The translations under genes were made by a program, and so were the position numbers. DNA of 64,000 nt from Batkoa obscura (taxonomy: Eukaryota > Entomophthoromycota > Entomophthoromycetes > Entomophthorales > Batkoaceae): assembly GCA_030770535.1 (NCBI GenBank), contig JASVEC010000002.1, positions 2,336,901-2,400,900 of the forward strand. Reading direction: 5' to 3'. Below the pieces are notes generated by a model. The model did not search any database. It had not been told where the DNA came from and was given only the letters and a program-made list of their open reading frames with translations. Positions 58,801 to 64,000 of the stretch are shown here, piece after piece; positions within the stretch are counted from its first letter, which is position 1; each line of letters starts with the position of its first letter.

Positions 58801-59999
58801 TTTAAATTGGTCAATAACAACAGAAAGTTTATTACTTGATTTACTAGAACTTTCTTTTTCAAGCAAAGATTATACACAATTCCACTCTTGTTGCCAAATC
58901 ATATCAATAATTCTTAACAAAAGATTTAAAGGTAAGTATTTTATTTTTATTATTGTAACTAGAAATTAAATTTATTAGATGATAAGCTTTCAGAATTTGT
59001 TAAGGAGAATTTTGTTAATAAAATTACTTTTGAATTAAGAAATAAGTCGAATGATATAAATAAGCGTAAGATATCACTTGAATTAATATTATGGGTACTT
59101 TGAAATATTTATTGCATATGATCTTTATTAACTATCAAATTACAAGGGATGTAAAGCTTTAATAATTCAAAGTGAAAAATTTGGCTTTGAACTTTTAGAA
59201 TTACTCGTTCAATTCCTAGATGATAATGACCTTGGTAGTAACGTTTCAGAAGCAATCGACCAAATTTTTGAAGAGGATAAATGGTTTTTTGCAAAACAAA
59301 ATCACTCAATAATTAAACTCTTATATAAGCAAAGAAGTTTTTCCTTGCTTTTACCAAAACTTACAAAGGGATTTTTAGAAGCTAATTCTGAAGGTATGTA
59401 ATATAATCTAAATTTTTAAATTTTAATTATCTATTTTGCAGAAATTAAGCATAACTTCTTAATTGCTATATCTTCGCTTTTAATCCATATACCTAAACAA
59501 ATTTTGTTACGTGATGGTGTTACTGTATGTTTTGTTTTTCTATGCTTCTCACTCATACTAATCTTTATATAGCTCTTGCCTCTTTTGCTTTCTGCATTAG
59601 ATCATTTTATTCCTCAAATTCAAATTTCTACGTTAAAGACTTTAACATTAATATTACAAGAGTCCAATGCTTTAATTATAGAAATTTATTCAACTCTTTT
59701 ACCCAAATTATTGTTGCTTGTACTTCCATATCATCCTATCAAGAATGATAAAAGTATTCCAATCCAAGTTAGAATTGAAGCAATAAATTGTTTAGGTGAG
59801 TTTCCTCATCATTTGCCAGCAGAGCTTTTATTACCTTCCCAATTTGAAGTAACGAAGGCTTTAATTCCGGCTTTAGATGATCCAAAAAGAATTGTTCGAG
59901 TTAAAGTTGTTCGTTGTAGAAATAGATGGTAATTATTCATTTTTAATTATAAAACACATATTAAGTATATTTAGGTTATCTTTCTCAGCTAAAGCATAG
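55808..59999 (+). CDS. MET18: MMS19/Met18, cytosolic Fe-S cluster targeting HEAT-repeat protein
   Basis: About twenty short introns. The start is MAEELIQRYILSFDSNRDDTE and the N-terminal MMS19 domain has DSNLRSKGISLLSDIL, LRLECFYILDRVIKDFP and the diagnostic FFKGLIEAVDGEKDPRNLIIVF, followed by YFPITFKAPKDDPFSI. The C-terminal HEAT region has LPALDDPKR-type repeats ending ALDDPKRIVRVKVVRCRNRW. A last intron splits the Trp codon (TG/G), giving a final LSFSAKA. In one exon a GTACTT donor in ...PTSTS... avoids a stop and leads to MQDEFFKGL. MMS19 works with Cia1/Cia2 to load Fe-S clusters into DNA polymerases, helicases and Rad3/XPD. It is the last protein-coding gene before the telomere, 3.4 kb away. 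Confidence 0.87.
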
Positions 60000-60817
60000 T
60001 ATTATCTTTATTTTCATCATAAGCATTAAAGTAATCTTTAGTTATATTCGTTTTTATAGTTCTGAATTAAATTTATAATAATTTTTCATTTTATATAAAT
60101 GGTTTTTTTCAAGATAATTAAATGGATTTAATAGTTAAAAATCAGAATTTTTGAAAACAATAGCGTACAAACTAATCATTTGATCTTTATAATCATTTGA
60201 TCCAAAATTTTATCTGTACTTGGACTAATAAAGAATAACAATAACAAAATGATAAAATTGAAAGTGCTTATTAATAAAAATAAAGCTATAAAATGGGGTT
60301 AGTTAATAAACATGCTTTAGCATAACGCCCAATACTCACACTTTTTACAACTTGATTTTTTCTTTTATAGCTTGTTTTTAAAATCCTCGACTTTGCTTAC
60401 ATCTTGTTGCTTTTGATTATTCATGTACATTTTTTTAAAAGATCATGACCATCTTTCTGAATCAGCTTCGTTAGTGTATGGCAATGGCTATTTAACATAT
60501 CATTAGTATCAAGTTGGGCAACTTTATTTTCCATAATAATAAATGTATAAATTTTCTTGCTACTTTTTTATTTGATTTGTTGCTTTCTGTAATAAAAATA
60601 GCATAGTTTTAAACCTATCTAATGTTAGCTTTTTAATACAATTTATTATTTAGATCGTATTAGTTGGTATCTTTAGTATTTGAACTAAAAGTATATCTAT
60701 TATTTTTTTAAGTCTAGCTATTATATTAGCCTCGAAGTTTAATTTTGCTATTACAGTATTAAAACTGGAAAATAAAGCGTGACTTTTCTAGCCCCAGCTT
60801 TAATATTAAAAAATGTA
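60000..60817. other. Intergenic between MMS19 and the subtelomeric repeats
   Basis: It holds one weak small ORF on the minus strand (60421-60534, listed below). Otherwise AT-rich spacer. Confidence 0.45.
60421..60534 (-). CDS. Possible small protein (37 aa, or 43 aa if spliced)
   Basis: ATG at 60534 opens MENKVAQLDTNDMLNSHCH and continues TLTKLIQKDGHDLLKKCT, then stop. The makeup looks coding (amphipathic helix, few low-complexity runs). A possible 38-nt intron with a GTACAT donor (used by other genes here) would replace the last residues with FEDFKNKL and end at 60365. No family is recognised; it could be a small coiled-coil subunit or a gene remnant. Confidence 0.28.
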   Translation of the reverse strand: MENKVAQLDTNDMLNSHCHTLTKLIQKDGHDLLKKCT

Positions 60818-60918
60818 TGGGGATGTTTTTTTTGGTTTTGTTACTTTTTCCATCTTTTAAGCATTATTTAAGCGAAAAATTTATTAGTAAAATCCTTAAA
60901 CACAAAAAAACATCTCCA
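60818..60918 (+). mobile_element. TA-MITE copy 22
   Basis: Plus-orientation copy, TGGGGATGTTTTTTTTGG to ACATCTCCA. Its right TA (60919-60920) is shared with copy 23. Confidence 0.92.
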
Positions 60919-60920
60919 TA

Positions 60921-61022
60921 TGGAGATGTTTTTTTTTGACTTCATTACTTTTTCCATTTTTTAGGCGCTATTTAAGTGGAAAAATTGTTAGTAAAACTCT
61001 TAAATATAAAAATACATCCCCA
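60921..61022 (+). mobile_element. TA-MITE copy 23, abutting copy 22
   Basis: Plus-orientation copy directly after the shared TA, TGGAGATGTTTTTTTTTG to ACATCCCCA, with TA after. The two copies differ at many positions, so the pair is not a simple recent tandem duplication. Confidence 0.92.
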
Positions 61023-61068
61023 TACATTATAAATTTTATTAAAAATATCAAGAAAATATTCTTTAGCT

Positions 61069-61532
61069 ATGTGAAATCTGGTACTCAGGGTTTGGAGTCA
61101 AGAACAGCTATTGCTGGGTTGACTACACTATAAGTCGAAAGGTCTTAGTTTATGTGACTAAGATAGACTTGGATTATGAGGAATAGCACGTAATAGGTTA
61201 CAAGCTATATAAGACAAATAAAATAGACAATACTAATGTAGAATCTATGTAAAATACTATTAAGAAAACTTAGTGGCTTTATTAAATGTTCGAGATATCA
61301 GGGAATAATTCAGTCAAAAAGTCTCGAACTACTATACTCTGAAAACTCTTTTATACTCTGAAAAGTATAAATATCAAAATGAGAGGATAATATTCTTTGG
61401 GATGGAGCTAGAAATTCTCATAACAAATCAAAATAAGAACATGGGATTGATTTTCTCTGAGCTTGAGAACACAATAACTTAGGCGATTATTATGTTATAA
61501 TTAACCATGGGACTGACAAAGCGATATTTCAC
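61069..61532 (+). repeat. Subtelomeric element unit 1 (about 460 bp)
   Basis: It runs from TGTGAAATCTGGTACTC to a right end CTGACAAAGCGATATTTCAC (61513-61532). It is the most complete of four related units; compared with unit 4 its left terminal 20 bp are missing. Confidence 0.8.
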
Positions 61533-61661
61533 GGCTATATAAGTTATAACCATTGTGCTTTTATTTTATATTTTATATTTGTTGTAATATTTTAGTAGTA
61601 TAAAGCAACTAATGGATAGTAATTATAAAATATAAAAGGTGGAAAAATATATAGTGTTATA

Positions 61662-61756
61662 TGAAGATGTGTTTTTTAAGAATTTTACTAACAATCTTTG
61701 CAGTCAAATAGCGCTTAAAAATGAAAAAAGTAATGAAATCAAAAAACACACCCCCA
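61662..61756 (-). mobile_element. TA-MITE copy 24
   Basis: Minus-orientation copy, TGAAGATGTGTTTTTTAAG to ACACACCCCCA, with TA on both sides. It lies in the spacer between subtelomeric units 1 and 2. Confidence 0.88.
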
Positions 61757-61800
61757 TATGATTTTTTTACAGTACAAATTAAAACTAATTAAAACATAGT

Positions 61801-62061
61801 GTGAAATATCGCTTTGTCAGCTCCATGGTTAATTATAGCATAATAACCATTTAGGATGTTGTGTTTCCGAGTTCAGAGACAACCAATCCTACGCTTTTGG
61901 TTTGATTTGGTATGAAAATTTCTAGCTTCATCCCAAAGAATATTATTTTCTCATTCTGATATTTGTATTTGTCATAGTATAAAAGAGATTTTAGAGTATA
62001 ATAACTCAAGGCTTTTTAACTGAATTATTCCCTGATATCTCGTACATTTAACAAACCCACT
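61801..62061 (-). repeat. Subtelomeric element unit 2 (inverted)
   Basis: Begins GTGAAATATCGCTTTGTCAG at 61801 and reads as the reverse complement of the right half of unit 1. It joins unit 3 at about 62061. Confidence 0.8.
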
Positions 62062-62376
62062 GTGACTAAGATAGACTTGGGTTATGAGGAATAGCACGTA
62101 ATAGGTTACAAGCTATATAAGACAAATAAAATAGACAATACTAATGTAAAATCTATATAAAATACTATTAAGAAAACTTAGTGGCTTTATTAAATGTTCG
62201 AGATATCAGGGATTAATTCAGTTAAAAAGCCTCGAACTATTATACTCTAAAATCTCTTTTATACTATGACAAATACAAATATCAGAATGAGAAAATAATA
62301 TTCTTTTGGGTGGAACTAGAAATTCTCATAACAAATCAAAATAATTAACCATGGGACTGACAAAGCGATATTTCAC
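62061..62376 (+). repeat. Subtelomeric element unit 3 (direct)
   Basis: Matches 61153-61532 in the same orientation but lacks about 64 bp found in unit 1 just before the end. It finishes with CTGACAAAGCGATATTTCAC at 62357-62376. Confidence 0.82.
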
Positions 62377-62611
62377 ACCACTAAGTTTTCTTAACAGCAT
62401 TTTACGTAACTTTACATTAGTACTGTCTATTCTATTTGTTTTACATAGTCCGTAGCCTATTACGTGCTACTGTTCATAGCTCAAATCTATCTTAGTCATA
62501 CAAACTAAGACATTTCAAGTTATGGCTAGTCAATCAAGCAATAGTTGTTTTTGACTCTAATCACTGAATACTATGTTTCACAATTATAGAGCTGACAAAG
62601 CGATATTTCGC
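62377..62611 (-). repeat. Subtelomeric element unit 4 (inverted)
   Basis: Reverse complement of the left half of unit 1, extended at its outer end by CTGACAAAGCGATATTTCGC (62592-62611). That end shows that the full element carries the same 20-bp sequence, inverted, at both termini. Confidence 0.78.
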
Positions 62612-62677
62612 ATAGTATTATTTTACAGGTAATCTAGTTGGCTTTAGATAATTTTATTATTAAAAGTTGTTTTCATA

Positions 62678-62777
62678 TGGGGCTGTTTTTTTTGGTTTCA
62701 TTACTTTTTCCATTTTTCAAGCGCTATTTGAGTGGAAAGATTGTAGCAAAATTCTTAAACATAAAAATATATCCCCA
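62678..62777 (+). mobile_element. TA-MITE copy 25
   Basis: Plus-orientation copy, TGGGGCTGTTTTTTTTGG to ATATCCCCA, with TA on both sides. Confidence 0.92.
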
Positions 62778-62860
62778 TATTTTGATGTCTATATTTAGCA
62801 ATTGTAACAAAAAGTAGTCGTTATTGTATTTTATATATATACTCATTTAACTAAAACATA

Positions 62861-62961
62861 AGGGGATGTATTTTTGTGTTTAAGAGTTTTACTAACAAAT
62901 TTTCCGCTTAAATGGTGCTTAAAAAATAGAAGAAATAACGAAATCAGAAAAAACACTCCTA
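62861..62961 (-). mobile_element. TA-MITE copy 26
   Basis: Minus-orientation copy, AGGGGATGTATTTTTGTG to AACACTCCTA, with TA at 62859-62860. The right edge is slightly altered. Confidence 0.85.
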
Positions 62962-63106
62962 TAATTTGTTTTTATACAATAATTTAAAGCTTTCTAATCA
63001 AATTGTTTTTAATATTATATTCAATAAAATTATTAATTTTTATAGTATTTTATGTAAGTTTTATAATAGTATTTTTTTTATTTTGTATAATTTATAATTT
63101 ATTATA

Positions 63107-63205
63107 TGGAGATGCTCTTTTTGGGTTCATTACTTTTCCATCTTTTAAGCATTATTTGAATGGAAAAACTATCAGTAAAATTTTTAAACAAAAAATATAT
63201 CGCGA
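63107..63205 (+). mobile_element. TA-MITE copy 27
   Basis: Plus-orientation copy, TGGAGATGCTCTTTTTGG to ATATCGCGA. Its right TA (63206-63207) is shared with copy 28. Confidence 0.88.
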
Positions 63206-63207
63206 TA

Positions 63208-63306
63208 TGGGGTGTCTTTTTTGACTTCATTACTTTTTCCATTTTTAAGCGCTATTTGAGCGGAAAAATTGTTAGTAAAATTGTTAAACACAAAAATACA
63301 TCCCCT
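63208..63306 (+). mobile_element. TA-MITE copy 28, abutting copy 27 and closest to telomere
   Basis: Plus-orientation copy, TGGGGTGTCTTTTTTGAC to ATACATCCCC, ending 66 bp before the first telomere repeat. The internal hairpin AAGCGCTATTTGAGCGGAAA is unmutated. Confidence 0.9.
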
Positions 63307-63372
63307 TATTATTTAATAAGTTAACATAATAAAGAATAAAGAATAATGCCAAATATAAAATAAATATAAAAT

Positions 63373-64000
63373 TTAGGGTTAGGGTTAGGGTTAGGGTTAG
63401 GGTTAGGGTTAGGGTTAGGGTTAGGGTTAGGGTTAGGGTTAGGGTTAGGGTTAGGGTTAGGGTTAGGGTTAGGGTTAGGGTTAGGGTTAGGGTTAGGGTT
63501 AGGGTTAGGGTTAGGGTTAGGGTTAGGGTTAGGGTTAGGGTTAGGGTTAGGGTTAGGGTTAGGGTTAGGGTTAGGGTTAGGGTTAGGGTTAGGGTTAGGG
63601 TTAGGGTTAGGGTTAGGGTTAGGGTTAGGGTTAGGGTTAGGGTTAGGGTTAGGGTTAGGGTTAGGGTTAGGGTTAGGGTTAGGGTTAGGGTTAGGGTTAG
63701 GGTTAGGGTTAGGGTTAGGGTTAGGGTTAGGGTTAGGGTTAGGGTTAGGGTTAGGGTTAGGGTTAGGGTTAGGGTTAGGGTTAGGGTTAGGGTTAGGGTT
63801 AGGGTTAGGGTTAGGGTTAGGGTTAGGGTTAGGGTTAGGGTTAGGGTTAGGGTTAGGGTTAGGGTTAGGGTTAGGGTTAGGGTTAGGGTTAGGGTTAGGG
63901 TTAGGGTTAGGGTTAGGGTTAGGGTTAGGGTTAGGGTTAGGGTTAGGGTTAGGGTTAGGGTTAGGGTTAGGGTTAGGGTTAGGGTTAGGGTTAGGGTTAG
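63373..64000 (+). repeat. Telomere repeat tract (TTAGGG)n
   Basis: About 104 uninterrupted TTAGGG units to the end of the window, with the G-rich strand running 5'->3' outward. No degenerate units are seen at the junction, which passes straight from AT-rich DNA (..AAATAAATATAAAAT) into perfect repeats. This is the right end of a chromosome. Confidence 0.98.

Larger units (their letters stand above)
62612..63372. other. Telomere-proximal spacer made largely of MITEs
   Basis: Four TA-MITE copies (25-28) fill more than half of these 760 bp. The remaining sequence is extremely AT-rich. I see no gene. Confidence 0.6.

Overview
This window is a chromosome end from a very AT-rich eukaryote, almost certainly a fungus. 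The right end (63373-64000) is an unbroken (TTAGGG)n tract with the G-rich strand running outward, so the window covers about 63 kb of subtelomeric and near-telomeric DNA. Genes carry many short introns (about 40-60 nt, GTAAGT/GTAATT-like donors, CTAAC/TTAAT-like branch sites, TAG acceptors). The gene set is fungal: a Pmp47-type peroxisomal carrier, a Trs65-like TRAPPII subunit, an Mtd1-type NAD-dependent methylene-THF dehydrogenase, an Sds3-like Rpd3L subunit and AA11-like secreted copper monooxygenases. A WNK-type kinase, TTAGGG telomeres and the monooxygenase type fit an early-diverging fungus (Entomophthorales/Zoopagomycota or Mucoromycota style). That placement is inference.

Layout. 1-3.5 kb: two divergent unknown acidic genes. 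4.4-16.5 kb: housekeeping genes (peroxisomal carrier, Trs65-like, PP2A B55, NOL8-like). 17.4-25.6 kb: an accessory block with two facing-away AA11-like LPMO genes that share a 358-bp identical tract, a decayed DDE-transposase-like element, and a 211-bp direct repeat. 26-34.5 kb: SNX-BAR sorting nexin, patatin-like lipase, sphingosine-1-phosphate lyase, MTD1. 34.5-38.8 kb: gene-poor, holding a tiny secreted-peptide gene and a third, dead LPMO copy. 38.8-48.6 kb: three signal-peptide-bearing cyclophilins, LSM2, the glutamate-cysteine ligase modifier subunit and a WNK-like kinase. 51-60 kb: a Cox14-like mitochondrial microprotein, Sds3-like protein, mitochondrial uL24 and MMS19. 60-63.4 kb: repeats only, then the telomere.

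The main mobile signal is one family of about 100-bp TA-flanked miniature inverted-repeat elements. I count 28 copies in both orientations, including three end-to-end pairs that share a TA, one copy inside the transposase-like gene, one inside the LPMO pseudogene, and seven in the last 2.5 kb before the telomere.

Several genes are too small or too split to appear as long ORFs and were found by hand: COX14-like, LSM2, the 46-residue secreted peptide, and the first exon of the sorting nexin. Spliced models whose exon lengths I summed (1864, 8911, 16461, 26055, 30859, 41966, 48595, 51266, 52087) all give a multiple of three. The Sds3-like gene appears to build its ATG across a splice junction. 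No database search was possible: family names rest on recognised motifs and are graded by confidence.
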